DNA of 14,279 bases from an uncultured Clostridiaceae bacterium (GTDB taxonomy: Bacteria; Bacillota; Clostridia; Lachnospirales; Lachnospiraceae), in the NCBI GenBank assembly GCA_947175805.1, contig CAMWOF010000022.1, positions 1 through 14,279 of the forward strand, in the 5' to 3' direction. The translations under genes and the position numbers were made by a program. Shown one piece after another: positions 1 through 6,573 of this stretch. The number at the start of each line of letters is the position of its first letter. Position 1 is the first letter of the stretch. Under the pieces are notes generated by a model that ran no database searches, was not told the DNA's origin, and was given only the letters and a program-made list of their open reading frames with translations.

Positions 1-1
1 C

Positions 2-214
2 TATATGCTGTGCTCCCATGTGTCCAAAGAGCCGGCAGGGCAGGCAATCTTGGATTATCTGGGCTTGCAGCCCGTAATTACTGCCGGACTTTGTCTGGGG
101 GAGGGAACCGGTGGTATTATGCTGCTTCCTCTTTTGGATGGGGCATTGTCCATTTACCATTCTCTTCATTCCTTTGACAATCTGAATATCCGGCAGTATC
201 GGGAGTTGGGATAA
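2..214 (+). CDS. cobT: Nicotinate-nucleotide--dimethylbenzimidazole phosphoribosyltransferase, C-terminal end (partial)
   Basis: This is the 3' end of a CobT gene, cut by the left window edge; about 70 residues are visible. CobT transfers ribose phosphate from nicotinate mononucleotide to the lower-ligand base, giving the alpha-ribazole phosphate that CobS later joins to adenosyl-GDP-cobinamide. The visible part has two hallmarks of the family C-terminus: the SHVSKEPAGQAIL stretch and LCLGEGTGG, whose Glu (codon at 101-103) matches the catalytic base of Salmonella CobT (Glu317). LLPLLDGAL then follows, also usual for the family. The tail after it, of about 20 residues, is a little longer than I expect, but the frame is open and ends in TAA. 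It is the first visible gene of the cobalamin operon, 46 nt before cobU. Confidence 0.93.
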   Translation, partial: YMLCSHVSKEPAGQAILDYLGLQPVITAGLCLGEGTGGIMLLPLLDGALSIYHSLHSFDNLNIRQYRELG

Positions 215-251
215 GATGCGTGCAGGATTGCCGGACGCAACGGGAAGAAAC

Positions 252-256
252 GGAGG
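252..256 (+). promoter_or_regulatory. Ribosome binding site that sets the cobU start
   Basis: GGAGG lies 4 nt before ATG 261. The spacing is short but usable. It supports starting cobU at 261 instead of the in-frame ATG at 216, whose nearest purine-rich tract (GGGAG, 201-205) lies inside the cobT 3' end and 10 nt away. Confidence 0.6.
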
Positions 257-260
257 TTGT

Positions 261-800
261 ATGTTCGTAGTCATTACTGGTGGCAGCAAATGCGGAAAAT
301 CAAGCATGGCGGAAAAGATTATTATGCAGTATGATTGTAAGAGGTATTACATTGCAACCATGGAGCCCTTCGGCAAAGAAGCGGAGGATGCCATTTTGCG
401 GCACCGAAGCATGCGGGCGGGAAAGCGGTTTGAGACCATAGAGCGGTATCGGGATGTGGGGGGACTTGCGCTTTCGGAAGATTCGGCAATCCTTTTGGAA
501 TGTGTGGCAAACCTCTGTGCAAATGAAATGTTTGGCGGGGAGGCCGCTGATACTGACCTGCTAATTTTGCGTATTTTAGAGGATATGAAGCGACTGGCGA
601 ACGGTGCGGCGGTTTTTGTGGCGGTTACCAGCCAGGTGGGCGGGGACGGTATCCGGTATACCCGTGAGACGATGGCATATATGGAGCTTTTGGGAGCGGT
701 CAACGAAGGGCTGGCCCGCATGGCGGATGTGGTGATTGAGTCTGTATACGGACTTCCTCTTTTTCTAAAAGGGGAAATTGAAATCGGAGGAAGAGGATGA
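261..800 (+). CDS. cobU: CobU family adenosylcobinamide kinase / adenosylcobinamide-phosphate guanylyltransferase
   Basis: CobU phosphorylates adenosylcobinamide and then adds GMP, giving the adenosyl-GDP-cobinamide used by CobS. The 179-residue product matches the usual CobU length. It starts with MFVVITGG and has a P-loop at residues 7-14 (GGSKCGKS). YIATME (30-35) and ILRHRSMR (45-52) follow; His48 falls where the guanylylated His-46 of Salmonella CobU aligns by eye. ILLECVANL (77-85) is the Walker-B-like strand. The usual C-terminal NEVGxGIVP motif is altered to SQVGGDGIR (124-132), which is odd because the rest is well kept. I chose ATG 261 because family proteins begin directly at this first strand; an in-frame ATG at 216 would add 15 residues (MRAGLPDATGRNGGC) without family support. 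The gene overlaps cobS by 4 nt. A second CobU-like gene lies 800 nt downstream. Confidence 0.88.
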   Translation: MFVVITGGSKCGKSSMAEKIIMQYDCKRYYIATMEPFGKEAEDAILRHRSMRAGKRFETIERYRDVGGLALSEDSAILLECVANLCANEMFGGEAADTDLLILRILEDMKRLANGAAVFVAVTSQVGGDGIRYTRETMAYMELLGAVNEGLARMADVVIESVYGLPLFLKGEIEIGGRG

Positions 801-1567
801 AGCTTTTAAATTCATGTTTTTCGGCATTTTTAATGTATTCGCGAGTACCGGTGCCGAAGGTTGAATGGAAAGAGGAAAACAGAAGATATGCGCTATGCTT
901 TTTTCCGCTGGTGGGCGCAGTGATTGGCGGCCTGCTGCTGCTTTGGCAATGGCTTGGAGGACTGCTTGAGGTGCATACGGTTATGTTTTGTGCGGTGGCG
1001 GTGCTGATTCCCATTTTTGTGACCGGTGGTATTCACATGGACGGCTACATGGATGTGAATGACGCCAAGGCATGTCTCGGAGATCGGGAAAAAATGCTTG
1101 CGGTGATGAAGGATTCCCGTGTGGGAGCCTTTGCGGTCATTCATCTGGTGTTTTACATATTGTTCCAGATTGCCCTGTTTTCCGAGGTGAAAGATGTTAC
1201 AACCATGGCGGTAATCGCCATAGGATTTATTCAGTCCAGGGCGTACAGTGGCTTGGCGGCGGTTTCCTTTAAAAATGCAAAGGGTGAGGGGAGCCTTGTG
1301 AATTTTAGCAGGCCGGCGCACAAGCGGGTGACGGTATGCGTGGAGCTGGTGTTTATTTTCGGCTGTTGGCTTGGTATGATTCTTTTAGACCTGACGATTG
1401 GGCTTTGTGGGATTACGGCAGGACTTTTAAGCTTTGTTTATTATAGAGGAATTGCATACAGGCATTTTGGAGGCATTACCGGAGATTTGGCGGGATATTT
1501 CTTGCAGGTGTGCGAACTTTGTACCATGGTGTGTGTGGTGGCAGGGAACTATTGTGCGCAATTGTGA
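797..1567 (+). CDS. cobS: Adenosylcobinamide-GDP ribazoletransferase (cobalamin synthase)
   Basis: CobS is the integral membrane enzyme that joins adenosyl-GDP-cobinamide to alpha-ribazole (phosphate), closing the nucleotide loop. The product has 256 residues, normal for the family. It shows the N-terminal FLMYSRVPVP stretch (11-20), then a hydrophobic region with the signature GGIHMDGYMDVNDA (77-90). The His80, Asp82, Asp86 and Asp89 of HxDGxxDxxDA are taken as the metal and phosphate site in this family. KDSRVGAF (105-112) is also typical. Several membrane segments follow (about 113-150, 185-220 and 232-254). The start ATG overlaps the cobU stop (ATGA at 797-800), with GGAGG at 786-790, so translation is probably coupled to cobU. 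CobS falls between the two CobU-like genes. Confidence 0.96.
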   Translation: MKLLNSCFSAFLMYSRVPVPKVEWKEENRRYALCFFPLVGAVIGGLLLLWQWLGGLLEVHTVMFCAVAVLIPIFVTGGIHMDGYMDVNDAKACLGDREKMLAVMKDSRVGAFAVIHLVFYILFQIALFSEVKDVTTMAVIAIGFIQSRAYSGLAAVSFKNAKGEGSLVNFSRPAHKRVTVCVELVFIFGCWLGMILLDLTIGLCGITAGLLSFVYYRGIAYRHFGGITGDLAGYFLQVCELCTMVCVVAGNYCAQL

Positions 1568-1572
1568 CAATA

Positions 1573-1583
1573 CTCCGGCATAT
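1573..1583 (+). repeat. Leader motif TCCGRCATA, copy 1 (before the short CobU-like gene)
   Basis: CTCCGGCATAT is identical over 11 nt to the copy before cbiB at 2053-2063. The 9-nt core (1574-1582) ends 18 nt before ATG 1601, and the AAAGGA ribosome site follows it directly. It is one of five leader copies in this window. Confidence 0.5.
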
Positions 1584-1600
1584 GTGAAAGGAAAAATATT

Positions 1601-2005
1601 ATGAAGCTGGTCGTTGGCGGTGCCTATCAGGGGAAAACAGAGTATGTAAAGCGGGAATACGGTGTGGCAGAGGGGGATATCCTGCTTTCGGAACAGATTG
1701 ATGTCCGAGTACTGCAGAACAAAATCGTTCAGGCAGGGGAGAATATTGTCTGCATCGGGCAGTATCATCTGTTTATCCGGCAGGGGATGGAGCAGGGCGT
1801 GGATATGGAGGCGCTTACTCAAAGCCTGCTTCTTCGCTGTCCCTCTGTGATTATCATAATGGATGAGGTGGGAAGTGGCATTATTCCCGCAGAGCGGCAG
1901 GAGCGGCTGTATAGGGAGCAGGTAGGCCGCATCGGCTGTGTGCTGGCCAAACAGGCGGAGTCGGTGGTGCGCGTGGTATGCGGGATTGCCGTTCCTATTA
2001 AGTAA
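1601..2005 (+). CDS. Short CobU-like P-loop protein of the cobalamin operon
   Basis: This is a second, shortened member of the CobU (cobinamide kinase) family: 134 residues against about 180. Both ends match CobU. The N-terminus MKLVVGGAYQGKTEY carries a P-loop at residues 6-13 (GGAYQGKT). The C-terminus carries DEVGSGIIP (88-96), an Arg-rich helix (RQERLYREQVGR) and a CGIAVPIK ending, close to the normal CobU NEVGxGIVP...GIxxxxK. The middle is compressed and lacks the IATxxx and RHRxxR region with the guanylylated His. A kinase-like ATP site is therefore plausible but GMP transfer by the usual route is not. It lies between cobS and cbiB, in the operon that also holds a full-length cobU with a damaged C-terminal motif. 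It could be a partner subunit, a cobinamide kinase only, or a decaying paralog; the sequence alone cannot decide. Confidence 0.75.
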   Translation: MKLVVGGAYQGKTEYVKREYGVAEGDILLSEQIDVRVLQNKIVQAGENIVCIGQYHLFIRQGMEQGVDMEALTQSLLLRCPSVIIIMDEVGSGIIPAERQERLYREQVGRIGCVLAKQAESVVRVVCGIAVPIK

Positions 2006-2052
2006 GTCCGGGAAGTGTAGAATGAACTATGAAACGATAGTGCAAGTCTCGC

Positions 2053-2063
2053 CTCCGGCATAT
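2053..2063 (+). repeat. Leader motif TCCGRCATA, copy 2 (before cbiB)
   Basis: This is the same 11-mer as at 1573-1583. The core (2054-2062) ends 17 nt before ATG 2080, with GGGAG directly after it at 2064-2068. The rest of this 74-nt gap shows only a weak 5-bp hairpin around ACTAT/ATAGT. Confidence 0.5.
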
Positions 2064-2079
2064 AGGGAGTGAAAAATAT

Positions 2080-3126
2080 ATGGGTATTTTTGTTTATATA
2101 AGCCCCGGCTATACAGTATGGCAGAATATTTTGGCTGGGACTTTGCCGCTTTGCATAGGTGCAGTGCTGGATATGCTGCTGGGGGATTCCCATCAGCTTC
2201 CCCATCCTGTCCGGTGGATTGGATGGCTGATTAGCGCCGTGGAAAACCGGATGCACAGGGCAAAGGGACATCCCCGAAGAGAATTCCTGCAGGGTCTGCT
2301 GACGGCTGCCATTGTGATTACTTTGTCTGCAGGGCTCCCTCTTTTACTGCTGTTCCTTGCATACCGGATGCATATTGCCCTGGGTGTTTTGCTTGAGGGC
2401 ATATTTTGTTACTATTTATTGGCGGCAAGAAGCCTGCGGGATGAGAGCATGAAGGTCTATGATGCGCTTTGCGCTGCAGGAGAGGAGGGCGTCCCTCCCT
2501 CCGGGCGGTTAATCCGGGCAAGACAGGCGGTATCTATGATTGTGGGCAGGGATACTGATAAGCTGGATGAGACGGGGATTATCAAGGCTGCTGTAGAGAC
2601 TGTAGCGGAAAATACCTCTGACGGTGTGACAGCCCCTTTGTTTTATATGGCTGTTGGTGGCGCAGTGCTGGGCTTTTTTTATAAGGCGGTAAACACTCTG
2701 GATTCCATGATAGGGTATCGGAATGAGCAGTACCAAAATTTTGGAGCCTTCGCAGCGCACCTGGATGATATATTGAATTACATACCCTCCCGGCTGACAG
2801 CGCTTCTTATGATTGGAGCGGCATACATACTTAAAATGGATGGCAGGCAGGCCGGTACAGTCTGGCGGCGTGACCGGAGAAAACACAAAAGTCCTAATTC
2901 TGCCCAGACGGAATCCGTATGTGCCGGTGCACTAAATATTATGCTGGCAGGGGACGCCTATTATTTTGGCGAGCTTCATAGAAAAGATACCATCGGTGAT
3001 GATATCCGTCCTGTGGAGGCAGAGGACATCAGGCGGGCGAACCGGCTCATGTATGGCACCGCGGCAATGATGCTTTTTCTGTCTCTGATTTTCCGCGGGC
3101 TGGTGGCTGCTTTTTTATGCAGATAG
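2080..3126 (+). CDS. cbiB: Adenosylcobinamide-phosphate synthase CbiB
   Basis: CbiB is a membrane enzyme that attaches aminopropanol phosphate, the product of CobD, to adenosylcobyric acid. In aerobic-pathway nomenclature the same protein is called CobD. The 348-residue product has the family motifs in order: DMLLGDSHQLPHPVRWIG (31-48), IVGRDT (154-159), ETVAENTSDGVTAPLFY (173-189), KAVNTLDSMIGY (202-213) and an FGAFAAHLDDILNYIPSR block (221-238). Hydrophobic segments lie at about 15-32, 74-95, 99-116, 185-204, 238-252 and near the C-terminus (325-347). The start has GGGAG about 11 nt upstream, rather far, but no better internal start exists because the first membrane segment begins at residue 15. 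Its substrate supplier CobD is encoded next, 51 nt downstream. Confidence 0.96.
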   Translation: MGIFVYISPGYTVWQNILAGTLPLCIGAVLDMLLGDSHQLPHPVRWIGWLISAVENRMHRAKGHPRREFLQGLLTAAIVITLSAGLPLLLLFLAYRMHIALGVLLEGIFCYYLLAARSLRDESMKVYDALCAAGEEGVPPSGRLIRARQAVSMIVGRDTDKLDETGIIKAAVETVAENTSDGVTAPLFYMAVGGAVLGFFYKAVNTLDSMIGYRNEQYQNFGAFAAHLDDILNYIPSRLTALLMIGAAYILKMDGRQAGTVWRRDRRKHKSPNSAQTESVCAGALNIMLAGDAYYFGELHRKDTIGDDIRPVEAEDIRRANRLMYGTAAMMLFLSLIFRGLVAAFLCR

Positions 3127-3177
3127 GGAATATTTGAAAAGTGATTATTTATATATTTTTGTTTTGGGAGAAACAGT

Positions 3178-4248
3178 ATGGAGCGTTACGGTCATGGGGG
3201 AGATATTTACTCCCGGGAAATTATATATGATTTTTCTGCCAGCATCAATCCCCTGGGGCTGCCCGATGGAGTGCGGCAGGCGCTGACAGAGGGGATGGCG
3301 CAGTATGAAAAGTATCCGGATCCCCGGTGCAGGGCGCTGGTACAGGCAATCAGTGACGAAGAAAATGTGCCGGAGGAGTATGTTGTCTGCGGGAACGGAG
3401 CCTCAGAGCTGCTCTATAAGCTGCTTCAGGTGAAGCGTCCGAAGCGTGTATTGCTGGCATCCCCTTGCTTTGTAGAATACGAAAAGGCAGTTATTGAGTG
3501 CGGTGCCGATGTGTGCTATTATGAGAGGAAGCAGGAGCAGCAGCTTAGATTAGACGAGGGGATTTTGTCTTATATTTCCGACAGGAAAAAAAACCGAGTT
3601 GATATGGTGATTTTGTGTAGTCCCAATAATCCTAACGGAGATGTGATTGCACCGGGTTTGATGTCACAAATAATAAACCGATGCATAGAATATGGAATCA
3701 CACTGGTGATAGACCAGTGCTTTATAGGCTTTGTGGATATGGACGTATACCCACAATATGATAACATCATTGTGCTCAAGGCATTTACCAAGCTATATGC
3801 CATGGCGGGGCTCCGGCTGGGCTATATGCTGAGCAGTGATACGGAAATGAATCAAAAAATCTGGCAGACGGGGCAGTGCTGGAGTGTGTCCGTGCCTGCG
3901 CAGCTCGCAGGGCTTGCGGCGCTTAAGGAAAAGTCTTATGTGGAGCAGACCAGAAAGGTGATTCGTAAGGAGCGGATGTGGCTTGCAGAGATGCTTTCAG
4001 AGATTGGACTGAAGGTTTATCCCTCAGAGGCAAATTTTTTGCTTGTTTACAGTCAGCTTGCATTGGCAGATGCCTTGGAAAAAAAGGGGATTGCCATAAG
4101 GGACTGTAGTAATTTTAAAGAACTTGGTGAGGGCTATTACCGGATTGCGGTGCGCGGGCATGCGGAGAATGCGGTACTTGTCCGGGAGATAGGGAATATA
4201 TATGGCATAGAGGAGAGGACAGATACGGTATGGCAAAAGCAATTATGA
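3178..4248 (+). CDS. cobD: L-threonine-O-3-phosphate decarboxylase (PLP enzyme)
   Basis: This PLP enzyme decarboxylates threonine phosphate to (R)-1-amino-2-propanol phosphate, the linker that CbiB attaches. It is a fold type I, aminotransferase-like protein of 356 residues, a usual length. YGHGGD (4-9) and DFSASINPLG (18-27) separate it from histidinol-phosphate aminotransferases, its closest relatives. SPNNPNG (148-154) and Asp179 (VIDQCF) fit the cofactor site, and Lys205 in FTKLYAMAGLRLGY is the expected Schiff-base lysine. GGGAG lies upstream of ATG 3178. The last 19 nt overlap cbiP in another frame, which points to coupled translation. There is no C-terminal metal-binding extension like that of some CobD proteins. 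A histidinol-phosphate aminotransferase remains the alternative by fold, but motifs and neighbours argue against it. Confidence 0.95.
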   Translation: MERYGHGGDIYSREIIYDFSASINPLGLPDGVRQALTEGMAQYEKYPDPRCRALVQAISDEENVPEEYVVCGNGASELLYKLLQVKRPKRVLLASPCFVEYEKAVIECGADVCYYERKQEQQLRLDEGILSYISDRKKNRVDMVILCSPNNPNGDVIAPGLMSQIINRCIEYGITLVIDQCFIGFVDMDVYPQYDNIIVLKAFTKLYAMAGLRLGYMLSSDTEMNQKIWQTGQCWSVSVPAQLAGLAALKEKSYVEQTRKVIRKERMWLAEMLSEIGLKVYPSEANFLLVYSQLALADALEKKGIAIRDCSNFKELGEGYYRIAVRGHAENAVLVREIGNIYGIEERTDTVWQKQL

Positions 4249-5732
4249 TACAGGGCACTATGTCAAATGTGGGAAAGAGTTTTTTTACTGCGGGATTATG
4301 CAGGGTTTTTCGGCAGGATGGTTTTCGGGTGGCACCTTTTAAATCACAGAATATGGCGTTAAACTCCTATGTTACGGAGGACGGCTGCGAGATGGGCAGG
4401 GCGCAGGTGATGCAGGCGGAGGCAGCGGGCATCGAGCCGGACGTGTGCATGAATCCTGTCCTGTTAAAGCCGGTTACGGATGCGGGGTCTCAGGTTATTG
4501 TAAATGGAAAGCCGAGAGGCAATATGAAGGCGGCGGCATATTTTGACTACAGGAAAACTCTGGTGCCGGAGATTATGGAGGCTTACGGGAAGCTGGATCA
4601 GGCATATGATATTATTGTCATTGAAGGTGCCGGCAGCCCTGCAGAGCTCAATCTTGGGCGTGATGATATCGTGAATATGGGTATGGCAAGACTGGCGGAC
4701 GCCCCGGTGCTGTTGGTGGGAGATATTGACAGGGGTGGCATATTTGCCCAGCTTTTAGGCACCTGCGCACTTTTGGAGCCAGAGGACAAAGAGAGAATAA
4801 AGGGACTTGTCGTCAACAAATTCCGTGGGGAACGGGCGCTTTTTTCGGATGGGGTGCGGATATTGGAGGAGCGAAGCGGGCTGCCGGTGGTGGGCGTGAT
4901 GCCATATGTTTCCGTGGATATTGATGATGAGGACAGCTTGTCGGAGAAGCTTTGCCAGTCAGAGTCTAGTGTGATAGATATCGCCGTGATTAAGCTGCGG
5001 CGGATTTCTAATTTTACGGATTTTGATGTATTTTCCCGATATGAGGGCGTGTCCGTCCGGTATGTATCCCGGAAAGAACAGCTCGGCAGCCCGGATTTTA
5101 TTATTCTTCCTGGTACAAAGAGCACAATATCGGATTTTATATGGCTCAGGGAATCCGGGCTGGAGGCCGCAATTCAAAAATGTGTGGCTGAGGGCACACC
5201 GCTGTTTGGAATCTGCGGGGGATACCAGATGTTAGGACAGAAGATTTCTGACCCCAATGAGGTGGAGTGCGGCGGCGAGGTTACAGGTATGCAGATGCTT
5301 CCGGCAGATACGGTTTTTAGCGGAAAAAAGACCCGGTCAAGGGTAAGCGGCACAATCGGGCATGTGGGCGGAGATTTTGCTGCCTTGTCCGGCGTTTCTT
5401 TTACGGGTTACGAAATTCATATGGGTGTAACAAAATCAGAGGCATGCTCCTTTTCTGTATTGTCTAACGGTGTGGAGGACGGAGCGTACCGAAATAATGT
5501 GTACGGAAGCTATGTGCACGGTATTTTTGACGAGCGGGCGGTTTCGGAGACGATTGTTCGGGCGCTGTATGAGAAGAAGGGATTAGAATACCGAACAGGC
5601 GCCATGGAAATGCAGGCATATAAGGAGCTGCAGTATAACAGACTGGCAGATGCCGTCAGGGAGAATGTGAGCATGGAAAAAATATATGGCATCCTGGGAC
5701 TGGATGCGGGAGTGTACGGCTGTATAAAATAA
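4230..5732 (+). CDS. cbiP: Cobyric acid synthase, glutamine-hydrolysing
   Basis: CbiP (CobQ in the aerobic pathway) uses glutamine and ATP to amidate four side chains of adenosylcobyrinate a,c-diamide, giving adenosylcobyric acid. The 500-residue product has the two expected halves. The N-terminal synthetase domain has a P-loop-like GTMSNVGKS (9-17), PFKSQNMALNSY and IEGAGSPAELNL. The C-terminal class I glutaminase-like domain has Cys329 in FGICGGYQMLG and His430 in SYVHGIF, the nucleophile and catalytic His. The start lies inside the 3' end of cobD, with AGGAGAGG (4211-4218) about 11 nt upstream. This is the earliest step of the pathway encoded in the window and the last of the recognised cobalamin genes. 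Confidence 0.97.
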   Translation: MAKAIMIQGTMSNVGKSFFTAGLCRVFRQDGFRVAPFKSQNMALNSYVTEDGCEMGRAQVMQAEAAGIEPDVCMNPVLLKPVTDAGSQVIVNGKPRGNMKAAAYFDYRKTLVPEIMEAYGKLDQAYDIIVIEGAGSPAELNLGRDDIVNMGMARLADAPVLLVGDIDRGGIFAQLLGTCALLEPEDKERIKGLVVNKFRGERALFSDGVRILEERSGLPVVGVMPYVSVDIDDEDSLSEKLCQSESSVIDIAVIKLRRISNFTDFDVFSRYEGVSVRYVSRKEQLGSPDFIILPGTKSTISDFIWLRESGLEAAIQKCVAEGTPLFGICGGYQMLGQKISDPNEVECGGEVTGMQMLPADTVFSGKKTRSRVSGTIGHVGGDFAALSGVSFTGYEIHMGVTKSEACSFSVLSNGVEDGAYRNNVYGSYVHGIFDERAVSETIVRALYEKKGLEYRTGAMEMQAYKELQYNRLADAVRENVSMEKIYGILGLDAGVYGCIK

Positions 5733-5770
5733 TTAAGATGAAAGAAATATTATTTATGGGAGGATAAGAG

Positions 5771-6415
5771 ATGGAGCAGGAGAAGAAATTGCCAAAGCTT
5801 ACAGTAAATCGTGTTATATGGGTAATTGTGGGAGTCTGTTTCATTGGACTGGGAAGCGCCCTGCTTAGAATATCGGGAATGGGGACGGATCCCTTCGGCT
5901 GCATGAATCTGGGCGTCAGCGGCGTGCTTGGTATGGATTTTGGAACATATCAGGTTGCTATCAACGTGGTGCTTCTGATTCCCATGCTGATTTGGATGCG
6001 AAAGGGTCTGGGAATCGGAACCGTTGTCAATATGATAGGAGTAGGCTATGTATCGGATTTTGGGGTATACATATTTGCCGGATTTGGTATTACGGCAGAT
6101 GGACTTACAGGACGGTTATGGATGCAGCTTTTATTTATGGTACTGGCGGTAGTTGTGCTTTGCCTGGGAATTGCTCTGTATATGGAGTGCGATTTGGGTA
6201 TTGCACCTTATGATGCCCTAGGAGAGATCATTCCACTTTGGACAAAGAATAAAATAAAATTTTTTGCAGCCAGGGTGATTACGGATGTAATCTGTGTAGC
6301 AATCGGCTTTGTTTCCGGTAGTGTCATTGGCATTGCCACTGTAATTACAGCCTTTTTTACCGGACCTCTTGTGTCTTTTTTTAGAAAGAGAGTTGCACGC
6401 CTGGTACAGCATTAG
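5771..6415 (+). CDS. YczE/YitT-like integral membrane protein, function unknown
   Basis: This 214-residue protein is almost entirely hydrophobic, with five or six predicted membrane segments (about 14-35, 60-77, 80-105, 116-138 and 163-205). It resembles the YczE/YyaS/YitT group, whose members have no firmly established substrate. Two related loops are visible, SGMGTDPFGCMNLG in the first half and CDLGIAPYDALGEI in the second, which suggests an internal duplication of a G-x-G-x-x-P-[FY] turn. The C-terminus is basic (FRKRVARLVQH). GGGAGGA before ATG 5771 is a strong ribosome site. It sits 38 nt after cbiP with no terminator between, so it is probably co-transcribed with the cobalamin genes. 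A role in moving a corrinoid, cobalt or precursor is possible but is only inferred from position. Confidence 0.75.
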   Translation: MEQEKKLPKLTVNRVIWVIVGVCFIGLGSALLRISGMGTDPFGCMNLGVSGVLGMDFGTYQVAINVVLLIPMLIWMRKGLGIGTVVNMIGVGYVSDFGVYIFAGFGITADGLTGRLWMQLLFMVLAVVVLCLGIALYMECDLGIAPYDALGEIIPLWTKNKIKFFAARVITDVICVAIGFVSGSVIGIATVITAFFTGPLVSFFRKRVARLVQH

Positions 6416-6471
6416 GGCTTGCAAGGGCACATTGTGCACGGAAGAAAGATAATAGAGAACATGAATTGAAG

Positions 6472-6501
6472 ATGACAACCGGAGCAAAGGTGTGCTATAC
6501 T
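6472..6501 (+). promoter_or_regulatory. Sigma-70-type promoter for nadA, extended -10
   Basis: ATGACA (6472-6477) matches the -35 consensus at 5 of 6 positions. TATACT (6496-6501) matches the -10 at 5 of 6 and has TG at 6493-6494, one base before it, making an extended -10. The spacer is 18 nt. Transcription would start near 6508, giving a leader of about 65 nt before nadA. Confidence 0.55.
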
Positions 6502-6550
6502 GAAATGGAATTTATGGTAGCGTTAAATGAAATATGAAAGTTAAGGAGTA

Positions 6551-6559
6551 TCCGGCATA
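6551..6559 (+). repeat. Leader motif TCCGRCATA, copy 3 (before nadA)
   Basis: TCCGGCATA ends 14 nt before ATG 6574 and runs into the GAGAGGG ribosome site. It falls at the end of a tiny open frame, ATG 6534 to TAG 6558 (MKVKEYPA), whose own ribosome site is weak. Confidence 0.5.
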
Positions 6560-6573
6560 GAGAGGGCATACAA

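Noticed and set aside
216..260. Upstream ATG for cobU
   Set aside because: Family proteins start right at the first beta strand before the P-loop, and GGAGG at 252-256 favours ATG 261.
3134..3157. TTGAAA and TATATT in the gap before cobD
   Set aside because: The spacer is only 12 nt, too short for a sigma-70-type promoter.
4598..5125. A 175-codon open frame on the - strand inside cbiP
   Set aside because: It lies wholly within a strongly conserved cbiP reading frame, is rich in Ser, Ile and Arg as mirror frames are, and resembles no family I know.
2..5732. Cobalamin riboswitch or CRISPR array within the window
   Set aside because: No B12-box-like element occurs in any leader here, and there are no regularly spaced repeats; the operon's true 5' leader is outside the window.
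6425..6440. Small palindromic stretch around GCACATTGTGC and GTGCAC after the YczE-like gene
   Set aside because: The stem is 4-5 bp and lacks a T-run; it could be part of an operator but nothing supports a specific one.
6534..6560. Tiny upstream open frame MKVKEYPA before nadA
   Set aside because: It ends inside the leader motif, but the other four motif copies do not end such a frame, it has no clear ribosome site and no attenuator hairpin follows.
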